64,000 nucleotides of DNA from Biostraticola tofi (lineage in GTDB: Bacteria > Pseudomonadota > Gammaproteobacteria > Enterobacterales > Enterobacteriaceae): NCBI RefSeq assembly GCF_004343195.1, contig NZ_SMCR01000001.1, positions 840,682 through 904,681 on the forward strand, written 5' to 3'. The position numbers and the translations under genes are program-made. Below, one piece after another: positions 16,108 to 26,088 of the stretch (the first letter of the stretch is position 1; the number at the start of each line of letters is the position of its first letter). A model generated the notes under the pieces. It was given only the letters and a program-made list of their open reading frames with translations. It had not been told where the DNA came from and did no database searches.

Positions 16108-17073
16108 TCAGAGTTCGTGTCCCATCGTCTGGCGAAGGTAGGCCCCGGCGCCAAGCAGACCCGGCTGTTCATGACTTATCAAATAGACGGGAATATCGGT
16201 GAGATAGCTTTTAAAGCGCCCCTTGTCTTCAAATGCAGCCCGAAAACCGGACGCCCGGAAGAAATCCAGAAAGCGCGGTACGATGCCGCCGGCAATATAG
16301 ACGCCGCCAAAGGTGCCTAAATTCAACGCCAGATTGCCACCAAAGCGCCCCATCAGTACGCAGAACAGCGAAAGCGCGCGTCGGCAGTCAGTGCAGGCGT
16401 CTTCGAGCGCACGCTCGGTAACCTGCTTAGGCTTGAGATTTTCCGGTAGGCGCTGGTCGGCTTTAACGATGGCTCGATAAAGATTGACCAGCCCAGGCCC
16501 GGACAACACCCGTTCAGCTGAAACGTGGCCCAATTCCTCACGCAGCACACTTAAAATCGCGTCTTCTTCTGCACTGTTTGGCGCAAAGTCAACATGCCCG
16601 CCTTCACCCGCCAGACTCAGCCAGCGCTTATCCACATGGATCAGATGACTGACGCCAAGACCGGTTCCCGCGCCATAAATGGCAATTGGCCGATCCGCTA
16701 TCGGTTCGGTACCGCCAAACTGTATGACATCCTTGGCGGTAAGCATCGGAATAGCCATGGAAACGGCGGTAAAGTCATTGATGATTTCAAGTTTGGACAA
16801 TGCCAGACTTTCTTTCATTGCCTTGATAGAGAATGCCCAGGTATGGTTAGTCATCTCTACCCAATCCTCGGTGATCGGGCAGGCAATAGCGATGCAGGCT
16901 TCACTGACCTCCTGTTTTTGCCCGGTCAGGAAATGACGGATAACCCGTTCGAGGGTTTCATAATCATCTCCGGAATAAGTATGGATATGGGAAATTTCCC
17001 CGGTGTCCACATCGCATAACGCCAGTCGTGCATTGGTTCCACCAACATCACCGACCAGGGCATATTTTGTCAT
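16108..17073 (-). CDS. glk: Glucokinase
   Basis: The protein opens [20 protein letters not shown], the ASKHA phosphate-binding motif at the usual E. coli start, so I use the ATG at 17073 (321 aa). [19 protein letters not shown] and the [12 protein letters not shown] segment match the proteobacterial glucokinase family. It phosphorylates free cytosolic glucose with ATP, complementing PTS uptake by genes further right (ptsHI-crr). It is monocistronic, with divergent yghZ-like gene 222 bp away. Confidence 0.95.
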   Translation of the reverse strand: MTKYALVGDVGGTNARLALCDVDTGEISHIHTYSGDDYETLERVIRHFLTGQKQEVSEACIAIACPITEDWVEMTNHTWAFSIKAMKESLALSKLEIINDFTAVSMAIPMLTAKDVIQFGGTEPIADRPIAIYGAGTGLGVSHLIHVDKRWLSLAGEGGHVDFAPNSAEEDAILSVLREELGHVSAERVLSGPGLVNLYRAIVKADQRLPENLKPKQVTERALEDACTDCRRALSLFCVLMGRFGGNLALNLGTFGGVYIAGGIVPRFLDFFRASGFRAAFEDKGRFKSYLTDIPVYLISHEQPGLLGAGAYLRQTMGHEL

Positions 17074-17295
17074 TGTTCTGGGCTCCACTTACGCTCTTGA
17101 TGGCCATCGCTCATTTCTTAGCCGGACGATAGCTAAATGAATCTTCAATCATTGATAATAACACTTATATAAGACATTACTATATGCCCTCCAGGCATTA
17201 ACCACCGATGTCTCACCGCTGGTTTGAGACGGCGGTCATTGGCGCAGACAACAGAAGCGATGATCTGCCCCGACAAAAAAATGTAAGGAAACCCT

Positions 17296-18285
17296 ATGGT
17301 TTACTCAGCACGTTCCGCCCGCTACGAAAAGATGGACTATCGCCGCTGTGGTAACAGCGGGCTCCGGCTACCGGCTATCTCCCTGGGTCTGTGGCATAAT
17401 TTTGGCGATGCCACCCTGCTGGAAAACAGCCGTGCATTGCTGCGACATGCATTTGATTTGGGGATTACCCATTTTGACCTGGCTAATAATTATGGCCCTC
17501 CGCCCGGATCAGCAGAGGAAAATTTTGGCCGATTACTGCAACAAGATTTCCATCCTTATCGTGATGAACTGATCATTTCAACCAAAGCCGGCTATACCAT
17601 GTGGGATGGCCCCTATGGCGATTGGGGTTCAAAAAAATACCTGGTAGCCAGTCTCAACCAGAGTCTGCGACGGATGGGGCTGGAGTATGTGGATATCTTT
17701 TATCATCATCGCCCAGATCCCGATACCCCGCTGGAAGAAACCATGGCCACGCTGGATTTGCTGGTTCGCCAGGGCAAAGCGCTTTATATCGGTTTATCCA
17801 ATTACCCGGCAGAACTGGCCCGTCGCGCAATTGATATTTTAAACGCCCTTGGAACACCTTGCCTGATTCATCAGCCTAAATACTCTATGTTCGAACGCTG
17901 GGTAGAAACGGATTTGCTGGAGGTGCTGGCAGAGAAAGGCGTCGGCTCCATCGCCTTCTCCCCCTTGGCTGGCGGCGTATTGACCGACAGATATCTGACG
18001 GGGATTCCCCAAGACTCCAGGGCCGCCAGCCAAAGTCGTTTCTTATCCTCCGAACAGTTGACCAGCGATAAGATGGACAAGGTGCATAAGCTGAATGATA
18101 TCGCCCGCTCCAGAGGTCAGAAGCTGTCGCAGATGGCGCTGGCATGGGTACTTCGCCGCGACCGGGTCACCTCAGTGCTGATCGGTGCCAGCAAGACCGG
18201 CCAGATTGACGATGCCGTGGGTATGTTGGAAAATCGTCAGTTCAGTGAGGAACAATTACGCCAGATTGACGCCATTCTGGGGTAA
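17296..18285 (+). CDS. yghZ: YghZ-type aldo-keto reductase
   Basis: 329-aa TIM-barrel aldo-keto reductase related to E. coli YghZ (Gpr), an L-glyceraldehyde 3-phosphate reductase. Visible features: SLGLWHNFG, the catalytic ITHFDLANNYGPPPGSAEENFG (Asp and Tyr), the Lys of ISTKAGY and the His of DIFYHHR, and the NADPH site VLIGASKTGQI. It is somewhat shorter than the E. coli protein (346 aa) and moderately diverged. In E. coli yghZ lies elsewhere, so this copy is in a different position or is a paralogue. Exact substrate is uncertain. Confidence 0.8.
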   Translation: MVYSARSARYEKMDYRRCGNSGLRLPAISLGLWHNFGDATLLENSRALLRHAFDLGITHFDLANNYGPPPGSAEENFGRLLQQDFHPYRDELIISTKAGYTMWDGPYGDWGSKKYLVASLNQSLRRMGLEYVDIFYHHRPDPDTPLEETMATLDLLVRQGKALYIGLSNYPAELARRAIDILNALGTPCLIHQPKYSMFERWVETDLLEVLAEKGVGSIAFSPLAGGVLTDRYLTGIPQDSRAASQSRFLSSEQLTSDKMDKVHKLNDIARSRGQKLSQMALAWVLRRDRVTSVLIGASKTGQIDDAVGMLENRQFSEEQLRQIDAILG

Positions 18286-18340
18286 AGATCGCCGCCCGGG
18301 TGCGACGCCATCCGGGCCAAAGCAATTAAAGGGGAAAGAC

Positions 18341-19579
18341 TTAGCGCCCCAGCGCCATTCCCACCAGCAGATAGGCATTTAGCGCAACCACCACCGCGAC
18401 AATACACCAGCCGATCACTTTGATAGCGGGCGAATTCACCATGTCGCTCATCAGATCTCGATTACCGGTAAATGCCAACAGCGGCACCAACGCCAGCGCG
18501 ATGCCGAAACTCAGCAGCACCTGGCTCATGACCAGGATACGGGTCGGATCAAGGCCCATCAGAATAACGATAAATGACGGCATCATCGTAATGACGCGAC
18601 GTACCAGCAGGGGAATGTGAAAATGAACGAACCCCTGCATCACTACCTGTCCCGCCATGGTGCCTACCACGGTGGATGACAGCCCCGCCGCCACCAGACT
18701 TAAGCCGAATACCGTGGCTGCTGTCTGTCCGAGTAACGGCTCCAGGGTCAGGTAAGCCTCATCCAGGCTGGCGATACCGGTATGCCCGCTGAAATGAAAT
18801 GCCGCCGCTGCCGTGCCCATCATCGCCAAATTGACGAACCCGGCGATGGTCATGGCTATCGCGACATCCAGTTTGGTTGAAGAATAACGTTCAGCCTGAT
18901 TAAGCTTCCCGCCATTCTGGGTCAAGGAAGAATGCAGATAGATAACGTGCGGCATGATGGTCGCCCCCAACACGCCAGCGGCCAGATAGACGGCTTCACC
19001 ATTGGGCAGGCCCGGTATCAGGACGCCCTTCATTAAGGGTCCCAGGCTTGGCCGGGTAAAGAACAGTTCTGCAATATAGGCGGCGGCAACAAACAGCAGC
19101 AAACCGCCAATCACCAGCTCGAGGGGTTTCTGGCCACGGCGCTGCAGCATCAATATCAGAAAGGTGATGATACCGGTCAGGACTGCTCCCTGAAGCAGGG
19201 ATACCCCCAACAGCATCTTGAATCCCATCGCGGCACCGATGAACTCGGCCAGGTCGGTTGCCATGGCGATGATTTCCGCCTGAACCCAGTAAGCCCAGAC
19301 GGCGGGCCTGGGGAAGCGGTCACGAATATGTTCAGCCAGGTTTTTGCCGGTGGCTATGCCCAGCTTGGCTGACAGCAATTGTATCAGCATCGCCATCAGA
19401 TTAGCCCATACCACTACCCACAATAGCTGATAGCCGAAACTGGCTCCGGCCTGAATGTTGGTAGCGAAATTGCCTGGATCGATATAGCCGATAGCGGCGA
19501 TAAACGCGGGTCCTAGCAAGGAAAGCTTTATTTTCCTTGAAACTCGACTGACCCCATCCCTGGCACGGCTATCTTGCAT
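18341..19579 (-). CDS. mntH: Proton-coupled manganese transporter MntH (Nramp)
   Basis: With the ATG at 19579 the product is 412 aa, the same length as E. coli MntH; a longer frame upstream adds 11 residues. It has the DPGN metal motif in [16 protein letters not shown] and the MPH motif in [16 protein letters not shown], with 11 expected membrane helices. It imports Mn2+ (and Fe2+) with protons across the inner membrane. It is divergent from nupC as in E. coli. A MntR-like site lies upstream. Confidence 0.95.
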   Translation of the reverse strand: MQDSRARDGVSRVSRKIKLSLLGPAFIAAIGYIDPGNFATNIQAGASFGYQLLWVVVWANLMAMLIQLLSAKLGIATGKNLAEHIRDRFPRPAVWAYWVQAEIIAMATDLAEFIGAAMGFKMLLGVSLLQGAVLTGIITFLILMLQRRGQKPLELVIGGLLLFVAAAYIAELFFTRPSLGPLMKGVLIPGLPNGEAVYLAAGVLGATIMPHVIYLHSSLTQNGGKLNQAERYSSTKLDVAIAMTIAGFVNLAMMGTAAAAFHFSGHTGIASLDEAYLTLEPLLGQTAATVFGLSLVAAGLSSTVVGTMAGQVVMQGFVHFHIPLLVRRVITMMPSFIVILMGLDPTRILVMSQVLLSFGIALALVPLLAFTGNRDLMSDMVNSPAIKVIGWCIVAVVVALNAYLLVGMALGR

Positions 19580-19784
19580 ATTGGTAACCCTTATAAAGAA
19601 ATACGGCAGCACACCCCATCCAAACAGCAGGAGTCACCCGTTGCCAGTAACTTTATTTTTGACATGTTGCTGCAACGGAATTGACTCATATCCTGCCGGT
19701 CCAGTGCGGATTGACCTTGTCGCGTAAGGTTCAGCAGGTAAAGGAAAGAGCTAACTAACGTTAATAAACTGTAGCATAAGCGAA

Positions 19785-19804
19785 AGTATAGCAAAGGCTA
19801 AATT
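19785..19804 (-). promoter_or_regulatory. Probable MntR operator and -10 of mntH
   Basis: Inverted repeat AGTATAGC-AAAG-GCTAAATT resembles the MntR box reported upstream of enterobacterial mntH. Its first arm, read on the minus strand, is TATACT, a good -10, so MntR binding would cover the promoter. Leader to the ATG is about 200 bases. The remaining mntH-nupC intergenic DNA (19580-19955) shows no gene. Confidence 0.6.
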
Positions 19805-19955
19805 ACGGTTTTTTATGACTAGATGTTACAGGACGAAATAAAAACATTGCCGTTAGAGGATTTATCTATATTTGCAACTTATAACTCGTTTTTAATCCCG
19901 TCCTTATTTAAAATGTCCTGCCGAATCTATTCCCTGCCTGTTTACTGGAGCAATC

Positions 19956-21140
19956 ATGTCCCGCATTTTTCATTTTATCCTGGCGCTTGCCGTTGTTGCG
20001 CTGTTGGCGCTGTTAGTCAGCCATGACCGCAAACAAATACGACTGCGCTTTATTGCTCAACTTTTAGTCATAGAAGTGTTATTGGCTTACTTCTTCCTCA
20101 ATTCCGAGATAGGTTTGGGATTTGTTAGAGGGTTCTCAGAACTGTTTGACAAACTGCTTGGTTTTGCCGCAGAAGGCACCGGCTTTGTGTTCGGTAATAT
20201 GAACAAAGGTGGATTGGCTTTCTTTTTCCTGAATGTTTTATGCCCAATCATTTTTATTTCCGCTCTTATTGGTATTCTGCAGCACATACGCGTCCTTCCG
20301 TTCATCATTCGCATCATCGGCACTGTGCTTTCTAAAATTAACGGCATGGGAAAACTTGAATCCTTCAATGCGGTAAGCTCGCTGATTTTGGGACAATCGG
20401 AAAATTTTATCGCTTATAAAGACATTCTGGGCAAGATGTCCGAACGCCGCATGTACACCATGGCGGCAACCGCCATGTCCACTGTCTCCATGTCTATCGT
20501 CGGCGCCTATATGACGATGCTGGATCCGCGCTATGTGGTGGCGGCTTTGGTACTCAACATGTTCAGTACCTTTATTGTCCTGTCGCTTATCAATCCCTAT
20601 CAGGTCGATAAAGAAGAAGACCTGCAGATAGGTGCGCTGCATGAAGGCCAGAGCTTTTTTGAAATGCTGGGCGAATATATCCTGGCCGGTTTTAAAGTGG
20701 CGATGATTGTCGCCGCGATGCTTATTGGCTTCATTGCGCTGATTTCAGCCGTCAATGCGCTTTTCAGCATGCTGTTCGGCATCAGTTTCCAAGGCATCCT
20801 GGGTTATATTTTCTTCCCATTTGCCTGGGCAATGGGTATTCCTGCCCATGAAGCGCTGCAGGCCGGCAGTATTATGGCCACCAAACTGGTCTCAAATGAA
20901 TTCGTCGCGATGATGGACCTGCAGAAAATTGCCGGCCAGCTGTCTCCACGTTCAGAAGGTATCCTTTCGGTATTTCTGGTGTCGTTTGCCAACTTCTCCT
21001 CTATCGGGATTGTTGCTGGTGCAATTAAAGGCCTGAATGAGCATCAGGGCAATGTGGTATCACGCTTCGGTCTTAAACTGGTCTTTGGCTCTACGCTGGT
21101 CAGCGTATTGTCCGCCGCTATCGCCGGACTGGTGCTTTAA
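19956..21140 (+). CDS. nupC: Nucleoside/proton symporter NupC
   Basis: A 394-aa concentrative nucleoside transporter, close to E. coli NupC (400 aa), with [20 protein letters not shown] and [18 protein letters not shown] among its conserved blocks. It imports pyrimidine nucleosides and adenosine with protons at the inner membrane. An internal loop is a few residues shorter than in E. coli (near residue 268). In E. coli nupC is controlled by CRP and CytR; I could not identify a convincing site here. The gene is followed by a hairpin terminator. Confidence 0.95.
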   Translation: MSRIFHFILALAVVALLALLVSHDRKQIRLRFIAQLLVIEVLLAYFFLNSEIGLGFVRGFSELFDKLLGFAAEGTGFVFGNMNKGGLAFFFLNVLCPIIFISALIGILQHIRVLPFIIRIIGTVLSKINGMGKLESFNAVSSLILGQSENFIAYKDILGKMSERRMYTMAATAMSTVSMSIVGAYMTMLDPRYVVAALVLNMFSTFIVLSLINPYQVDKEEDLQIGALHEGQSFFEMLGEYILAGFKVAMIVAAMLIGFIALISAVNALFSMLFGISFQGILGYIFFPFAWAMGIPAHEALQAGSIMATKLVSNEFVAMMDLQKIAGQLSPRSEGILSVFLVSFANFSSIGIVAGAIKGLNEHQGNVVSRFGLKLVFGSTLVSVLSAAIAGLVL

Positions 21141-21157
21141 CCCGACTTGCCCAAGCG

Positions 21158-21184
21158 GTAAAGCCGGTCTAAGGCCGGCTTTAC
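21158..21184 (+). terminator. Terminator of nupC
   Basis: Ten-base stem GTAAAGCCGG/CCGGCTTTAC with a seven-base loop. The only T-run is within the stem, so part of the termination could be factor dependent. It separates nupC from the LRR gene's own promoter. Confidence 0.6.
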
Positions 21185-21253
21185 CCGAACAGGGTCGCAA
21201 AATAACCTTGCTCTTACCCCACCGATTTCCTGTCACTCTCCAGACAATATTTG

Positions 21254-21286
21254 TTGACTCAACTGCCTTTTACATTCTGCTATAAC
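21254..21286 (+). promoter_or_regulatory. Promoter of the LRR-NEL gene
   Basis: An extended -10 element, TG-C-TATAAC at 21278-21286, stands out. A TTGACT at 21254-21259 is 21 bases away, too far for a standard -35, so the extended -10 probably drives it, perhaps with an activator. The transcript would begin near 21293, which rules out the TTG at 21251 and the ATG at 21287 as main starts. Confidence 0.5.
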
Positions 21287-21319
21287 ATGAGCCTCTTAGT
21301 GACCTTGAGGCGTAAGTTA

Positions 21320-23257
21320 ATGGGAATAGTTTCATCAAAAATAATATCGAATTGCATAGAATGCTCGAAGCTTACAAGTGTTGACGAGCTGGCAATGGAG
21401 TATTCCGAGCATCTGCAAAGGATTTCCCACATCAGCAATAGCAATATCCTGCCTGTTGCCGAGTCTTATCGCCCGGATATTACCCCTTTACCCCAACAGG
21501 GGCAGCATGATGCTGGCATCGTTGACCATAATGAAACGCCGGTTCTGCATTCAGTGAGTAACGCTACGATGACCCAGCTGAGGGAAAAACAAAGGATCCT
21601 GGATGAATGGAGAAACTGGGCTTCTCAGGGTAAACCGCACGAAGAGCGTTATTTGGCAGTCAAGAAATTAAGAGAGTTTTATCGGCATCACCAGGTTACG
21701 GAGTTAAGCCTGCAAGGACTCGGCCTGAGTTCATTACCGCAATGCTGGCCGGCAACCATTACCACGCTAGACTTATCGAAAAACAGGCTCAAATGTGTGC
21801 CGGGCGCGTTGCCAGCCAAGCTTGAGAAGTTGGACATCTCTTTTAATAGCTTATCGCTACTTCCCGGATTGCTACCTGATTGCCTTAAAAAAATGAGTGC
21901 CTCAAGCAATAAACTCATGCTCTTGCCCCCTTCGTTACCCGCCAAGCTTGATACGATGGATATTAGTCACAACAATGTGATCAATTGGCCGGCTGCCCTG
22001 CCCCGCAAGTTGCGGATTCTCATTGCCAATGATAATGCATTCACCCAGTTGCCCTGGCCCATACCGCCCTGTCTGGAGCGATTGGAGCTCAAGGAAAATC
22101 TGATATCGACCGTAGAAGGTAAATGGTTCTTCCAGCCCAGTCCGCCGACCGTCTCTTTGCAGAATAATCCCCTGACCGAACAAGCACGGCAGGATATCGA
22201 TGAAGCCCACAAGCATGCTCATTATGGAATTCAACGTTTTCATTCTTCTCCTGAACGCTCAGTCGCTCAAATGAACAATAAAGCGACGGGTTCGATTCAA
22301 TCTAATATGACGGGCAAACCTTGTCTGCTTAAATCTGCTGCCGGCTGGTATCCTGCTGACCAACTGCAACAGATTCTGACGCGCTGGCAGCCGTACAAGC
22401 GCGAACCTTATGCGGCCAATTTCGCTTATTTTCTAGACCGGCTCGCCAACACCGCCACTGCGAAAAATACCACTTTCATACAAAGCGTTAGAGAATGGCT
22501 GCATAAACTGTCATTGCACAGCATGTTGCGTGACGAAACATTCTCCTTATGCCGGACGTTACTGAATGCGAGTGATAACCGGATAGCACTGACCTTTAAT
22601 ACCATGACGATGCTGGGGATCAGGATTGATATAGAACAAGGCCTCTATCAGCATGTTCCCGATAGGCTTTACGCCCTTTCTAAAGGCATATTCAGGCTGC
22701 GCAAGCTGGAAACACTTATCTGGCAATTCATCATAAACACAAAGCCCGCTAATCAGATTGACGTTTACCTTGCTTATCAAGTCGAACTGAGAGACAGATT
22801 GAATCTGCCGTTATTGGTTACCGAGATGACGGCTTATGATCCGCAGATGATTGGTGAACAAGAATTTTCCCAAGCGGTAGCAGAAACTCTGCGTAGCGAA
22901 GAAGCTGATTTTATCCACTGGCTTGCCGTTGAATGGGCACCGTGGCTGACAATGATCGAGTATGAGTATCCGGCACTGTATCAGGTGGCGAAAGCTGATA
23001 TTCAACAGTCGATTGAAGAACAATTCGATCATATGCTCAACAGCAGGTTAGCCCCCGATCACCTGGAAAACGACGACGATGCGCGCAGGATTGTCGGTTT
23101 GCAAATCATGAGTGAATTCAAGGCAGCACATTTCATGCCAATGACCCGCTTGATTATCCAGGACAAGAGCCTGGATCGAGATAAAAAGCCCATACGGTCA
23201 AAGAGCCAGCCAATGCCCCGCCAGACAGGGGCCGATAAAAGAGGCAATGTTTCCTGA
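21320..23257 (+). CDS. LRR-NEL effector-like protein with altered catalytic motif
   Basis: 645 aa from the ATG at 21320, which has GAGGCG upstream and fits the promoter. Residues ~1-90 are a Ser/Asn-rich leader, followed by a helical segment. Residues ~126-265 hold seven ~20-residue LPX leucine-rich repeats (for example TTLDLSKNRLKCVPGALPA). Residues ~325-630 resemble the NEL ubiquitin-ligase domain of IpaH/SspH effectors (AFQ-like DVYLAYQVELRDRL; WAPWLTMI). At the active site SspH2 has CEDRVALT; here SDNRIALT, so Cys is Ser418 and Asp is Asn420. The fold seems intact but the E3 nucleophile is lost. Type III delivery is inferred only. Confidence 0.8.
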   Translation: MGIVSSKIISNCIECSKLTSVDELAMEYSEHLQRISHISNSNILPVAESYRPDITPLPQQGQHDAGIVDHNETPVLHSVSNATMTQLREKQRILDEWRNWASQGKPHEERYLAVKKLREFYRHHQVTELSLQGLGLSSLPQCWPATITTLDLSKNRLKCVPGALPAKLEKLDISFNSLSLLPGLLPDCLKKMSASSNKLMLLPPSLPAKLDTMDISHNNVINWPAALPRKLRILIANDNAFTQLPWPIPPCLERLELKENLISTVEGKWFFQPSPPTVSLQNNPLTEQARQDIDEAHKHAHYGIQRFHSSPERSVAQMNNKATGSIQSNMTGKPCLLKSAAGWYPADQLQQILTRWQPYKREPYAANFAYFLDRLANTATAKNTTFIQSVREWLHKLSLHSMLRDETFSLCRTLLNASDNRIALTFNTMTMLGIRIDIEQGLYQHVPDRLYALSKGIFRLRKLETLIWQFIINTKPANQIDVYLAYQVELRDRLNLPLLVTEMTAYDPQMIGEQEFSQAVAETLRSEEADFIHWLAVEWAPWLTMIEYEYPALYQVAKADIQQSIEEQFDHMLNSRLAPDHLENDDDARRIVGLQIMSEFKAAHFMPMTRLIIQDKSLDRDKKPIRSKSQPMPRQTGADKRGNVS

Positions 23258-23402
23258 AGCATCAACCGCTCAAGAAATAAAGCGCTGGCCGGCAAACAGA
23301 TAGGCTTACCTTAAGGCGCTAAACAGAATCTGCATGTTTTGGCTGAGGCAACCATCTGGCACAGTGAACTAGGATCACAAACAAGCAACAGGCTAAATGG
23401 CA

Positions 23403-23436
23403 GGCGTAAAAAAACCGGCTTTACGCCGGCTTTTTT
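23403..23436 (-). terminator. Terminator after tRNA-Ala genes, bidirectional
   Basis: CCGGC-TTTAC-GCCGG forms a stem with six or seven T on each strand (CTTTTTT on plus, GTTTTTTT on minus). It ends the minus-strand tRNA-Ala unit and may also stop readthrough from the LRR gene. An alternative stem, GGCGTAAA with TTTACGCC, overlaps it. Confidence 0.8.
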
Positions 23437-23439
23437 ATT

Positions 23440-23515
<76 letters not shown>

Positions 23516-23567
23516 GAAATTCTCGGATGACCACATCAATAGCGGATACATAAACCAACCTGGTGAT

Positions 23568-23643
<76 letters not shown>

Positions 23644-23677
23644 ATTCCGTACTTATCGAATCCGGTGGACGGGGCGC

Positions 23678-23706
23678 ATAATATGAAACCCGGCAAACGG
23701 TGTCAA
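23678..23706 (-). promoter_or_regulatory. Strong stable-RNA promoter for tRNA-Ala
   Basis: On the minus strand there is a perfect TTGACA -35 (23701-23706), a 17-bp spacer and a TATTAT -10 (23678-23683) followed by a GC-rich discriminator (GCGCCCC). The GC discriminator is typical of stringently controlled rRNA/tRNA promoters. Confidence 0.85.
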
Positions 23707-23772
23707 CGGCTAAATCACTCAATTGCATCAAACGCTGAAAAAGCCGCCAAATCAGCGGCCAGTGCTGCAAAC

Positions 23773-25179
23773 TCAAGCGCGCTTGGCAATGAATTCCAGC
23801 GCCATGTCAATGCGCGCCAGGGAACGGGATTGCCCGATGGCATGTACTGTGACATCCAGGCCCGGTGACTGGCCCGCGCCGGTTACCGCAACCCTGAGCG
23901 GCATGCCGACCTTACCCATACCCACGCCAAGCTCATCAGCGGTATGCTGGATAGCTTCATGTACCGATTCAGGGGTCCACTGGGTTAATGCCGCCAGCTT
24001 GGCGCGAACCTGCTCCAGCGGCTCACGGGCAACCAGGCGCAGGTGCTTTTTGGCGGCATCGGCATCAAACTGTTCAAAGTCTTGATAAAAATAGTGGCAG
24101 CTGGCGGCCATTTCCTTGAGGGTCTTGCAGCGATCGCCCAGCAGTCGTACCAGATCGGCCAGCTGCGGTCCGTTCCGGGTATCAATCCCCTGCTGCTCGA
24201 TATGCCATACCAGATGGGTAGCCACGTATTCAGGAGCCAGATGGTTGATATAATGATGGTTCAGCCACAGCAGTTTTTCAGTGTTGAACGCACTGGCCGA
24301 TTTACTGACCGCATCCAGAGAAAATAACTGTTTCATCTCGTCAATGCTGAAGATTTCCTGATCGCCATGTGACCAGCCCATGCGAACCAGATAATTAAGC
24401 AGCGCTTCAGGCAGGAAACCGTCATCCCGATATTGCATAACACCGACCGCGCCATGACGCTTGGAGAGCTTTTTACCATCATCGCCAAGGATCATCGACA
24501 CATGGGCATACTCTGGCACCTGGGCGCCCAATGCCTTCAGAATATTAATCTGGCGCGGTGTATTGTTGATGTGATCTTCTCCGCGGATGACATGGGTAAT
24601 TTCCATGTCCAGATCGTCAATCACCACACAGAAATTATAGGTCGGCGAACCATCCGTACGACGAATGATCAGATCATCCAGTTCCTGATTGCTGAATTCA
24701 ATTGGACCGCGGATCAGATCGTTAAAGATAACCGAGCCTTCCTGGGGATTACGGAACCGGACCACGCAGGGTTCGTGGTCATCATGGTGCTCGTGGCTGT
24801 CGCGGCAACGCCCGTCATAACGCGGTTTTTCACCCTGTTCCATTTGCTTTTCACGCAGGGCTTCCAGGCGCTCTTTAGAGCAATAACATTTGTACGCGGT
24901 ACCTGATTCCAGCATCTCGTCGATAACGGCGTTGTAGCGATCAAAACGCTTGGTCTGGTAATAGGGACCCTCATCCCAGTCCAGATTCAGCCAATTCATC
25001 CCATCCATAATGGCGTGTATGGCTTCCTGCGTGGAACGCTCAAGATCGGTATCTTCGATGCGCAACACGAATTCGCCCCCGAGATGACGGGCAAACAGCC
25101 ATGAATAAAGTGCGGTACGGGCGCCGCCCACATGCAGATAGCCAGTGGGACTGGGGGCGAAACGGGTTTTAATCTTCAT
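23773..25179 (-). CDS. gltX: Glutamyl-tRNA synthetase
   Basis: 468 aa from the ATG at 25179, where the protein opens [19 protein letters not shown], containing the class I HIGH-type motif. [11 protein letters not shown] near residue 240 is the KMSKS-type loop. It charges tRNA-Glu, and its size matches E. coli GltX (471 aa). A long upstream in-frame extension to 25281 is unlikely, because the conserved start is internal to it. It is divergent from the tRNA-Val/Lys operon, as in E. coli. Confidence 0.97.
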   Translation of the reverse strand: MKIKTRFAPSPTGYLHVGGARTALYSWLFARHLGGEFVLRIEDTDLERSTQEAIHAIMDGMNWLNLDWDEGPYYQTKRFDRYNAVIDEMLESGTAYKCYCSKERLEALREKQMEQGEKPRYDGRCRDSHEHHDDHEPCVVRFRNPQEGSVIFNDLIRGPIEFSNQELDDLIIRRTDGSPTYNFCVVIDDLDMEITHVIRGEDHINNTPRQINILKALGAQVPEYAHVSMILGDDGKKLSKRHGAVGVMQYRDDGFLPEALLNYLVRMGWSHGDQEIFSIDEMKQLFSLDAVSKSASAFNTEKLLWLNHHYINHLAPEYVATHLVWHIEQQGIDTRNGPQLADLVRLLGDRCKTLKEMAASCHYFYQDFEQFDADAAKKHLRLVAREPLEQVRAKLAALTQWTPESVHEAIQHTADELGVGMGKVGMPLRVAVTGAGQSPGLDVTVHAIGQSRSLARIDMALEFIAKRA

Positions 25180-25382
25180 CAGAAACACTGCCTTAATACG
25201 CTTGGCTGAACGCTGGAAGTCGGGCTTCCGGCGATATAGAAAAAGTGGGCAATATTCTACCACTCCCCCATGAATCCTCAACGCTTACCCACTTTTGCTG
25301 TTGGCATTCCGCTCATTTCGAATATAAAAACTGCCGGCTTGACTAAATTTGCGCCGAACACGCTTTTTACCATCAAAAATCG

Positions 25383-25410
25383 TTGACTCACTTTCAAGTA
25401 TCCCTATAAT
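25383..25410 (+). promoter_or_regulatory. Stable-RNA promoter for the tRNA-Val/Lys operon
   Basis: TTGACT (25383-25388), a 16-bp spacer and a perfect TATAAT (25405-25410), followed by a GCGACTCC discriminator. The first tRNA begins 18 bases later. Confidence 0.85.
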
Positions 25411-25427
25411 GCGACTCCACACAGCGG

Positions 25428-25503
25428 GGGTGATTAGCTCAGCTGGGAGAGCACCTCCCTTACAAGGAGGGGGTCGGCGGTTCGAACCCGTCATCACCCA
25501 CCA
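25428..25503 (+). tRNA. valU: tRNA-Val (TAC), copy 1
   Basis: 76-nt cloverleaf GGGTGATTAGCTCAGC...CACCCACCA. The anticodon arm CCTCC-CTTACAA-GGAGG gives anticodon TAC. First of three identical copies in one transcript. Confidence 0.97.
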
Positions 25504-25557
25504 GACTTTTTTAAGTCGCTCTGCTGTGAGAAATAAAAGTAATACGCTGTAAGAAGT

Positions 25558-25633
25558 GGGTGATTAGCTCAGCTGGGAGAGCACCTCCCTTACAAGGAGG
25601 GGGTCGGCGGTTCGAACCCGTCATCACCCACCA
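25558..25633 (+). tRNA. valX: tRNA-Val (TAC), copy 2
   Basis: Identical to the first copy, 54 bp downstream. Anticodon TAC and encoded CCA. The spacers between copies differ in sequence, so only the tRNA bodies are conserved. Confidence 0.97.
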
Positions 25634-25675
25634 CTTCTTGAGTCTGTATTGTTTTGATTTTCGTTTTTCAGAATG

Positions 25676-25751
25676 GGGTGATTAGCTCAGCTGGGAGAGC
25701 ACCTCCCTTACAAGGAGGGGGTCGGCGGTTCGAACCCGTCATCACCCACCA
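25676..25751 (+). tRNA. valY: tRNA-Val (TAC), copy 3
   Basis: Third identical copy, 42 bp after the second. Same anticodon arm and CCA end. E. coli has the same triple valUXY arrangement. Confidence 0.97.
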
Positions 25752-25770
25752 TCATTTCTGAAGCTTTAGT

Positions 25771-25846
25771 GGGTCGTTAGCTCAGTTGGTAGAGCAGTTG
25801 ACTTTTAATCAATTGGTCGCAGGTTCGAATCCTGCACGACCCACCA
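25771..25846 (+). tRNA. lysV: tRNA-Lys (TTT)
   Basis: 76-nt gene GGGTCGTTAGCTCAGT...GACCCACCA with anticodon loop CTTTTAA, anticodon TTT. Last gene of the valUXY-lysV unit. Its 3' end is partly duplicated immediately downstream. Confidence 0.97.
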
Positions 25847-25880
25847 CTTTCAAGCCCTGCACGACCCACCACTTTCAAGC
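25831..25880 (+). repeat. Tandem duplication of the tRNA-Lys 3' end
   Basis: A 25-bp unit made of the last 16 bases of the tRNA (CCTGCACGACCCACCA) plus nine following bases (CTTTCAAGC) occurs twice head to tail. The second copy lacks the rest of a tRNA. It may be slippage, or a scar of integration at the tRNA end. Confidence 0.9.
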
Positions 25881-25914
25881 TTATCTTCGCAGTCAAATCC
25901 AAACTGTTCTTCAA

Positions 25915-26033
25915 ACATGTCGCACTGTCGTGCGGGATGAGAACCTGCGTTCAGGTTCGAGCCGAGCGCAGCGAGACAGCGTTGCCGTACGGCAACGACC
26001 CGAAGGGCGAGGCCACAGGCCGAGTCATCCTGC
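25915..26033 (+). other. GC-rich multi-hairpin spacer after tRNA-Lys
   Basis: It holds a series of hairpins: CGCAC/GTGCG, then GAACCTG-CGTT-CAGGTTC, then an 18-bp palindrome CGTTGCCGTACGGCAACG. They are joined by GCGCAGCGAGACAGC and CGAAGGGCGAGG-type text. No protein frame is supported. I recall similar stretches near tRNA operons in other enterobacteria, but its role is unknown to me. Confidence 0.5.
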
Positions 26034-26038
26034 TAAAA

Positions 26039-26064
26039 AAAATATCCCTGAGGCGGGATATTTT
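26039..26064. terminator. Bidirectional terminator between lysV and the efflux operon
   Basis: Perfect ten-base stem AAAATATCCC/GGGATATTTT with a six-base loop. A/T runs on both sides make it functional on both strands: it ends the tRNA operon and the convergent emrB-like gene. Confidence 0.85.
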
Positions 26065-26088
26065 ATCTGCTTGCTCAATAACGACCTG

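Noticed and set aside
18286..18340. Strong terminator between yghZ-like gene and mntH
   Set aside because: Only weak GC-rich pairing and no T run on either strand.
21251..21319. Earlier starts (TTG 21251, ATG 21287) for the LRR-NEL gene
   Set aside because: They lie in or before the extended -10 promoter, and only 21320 has a suitable ribosome site.
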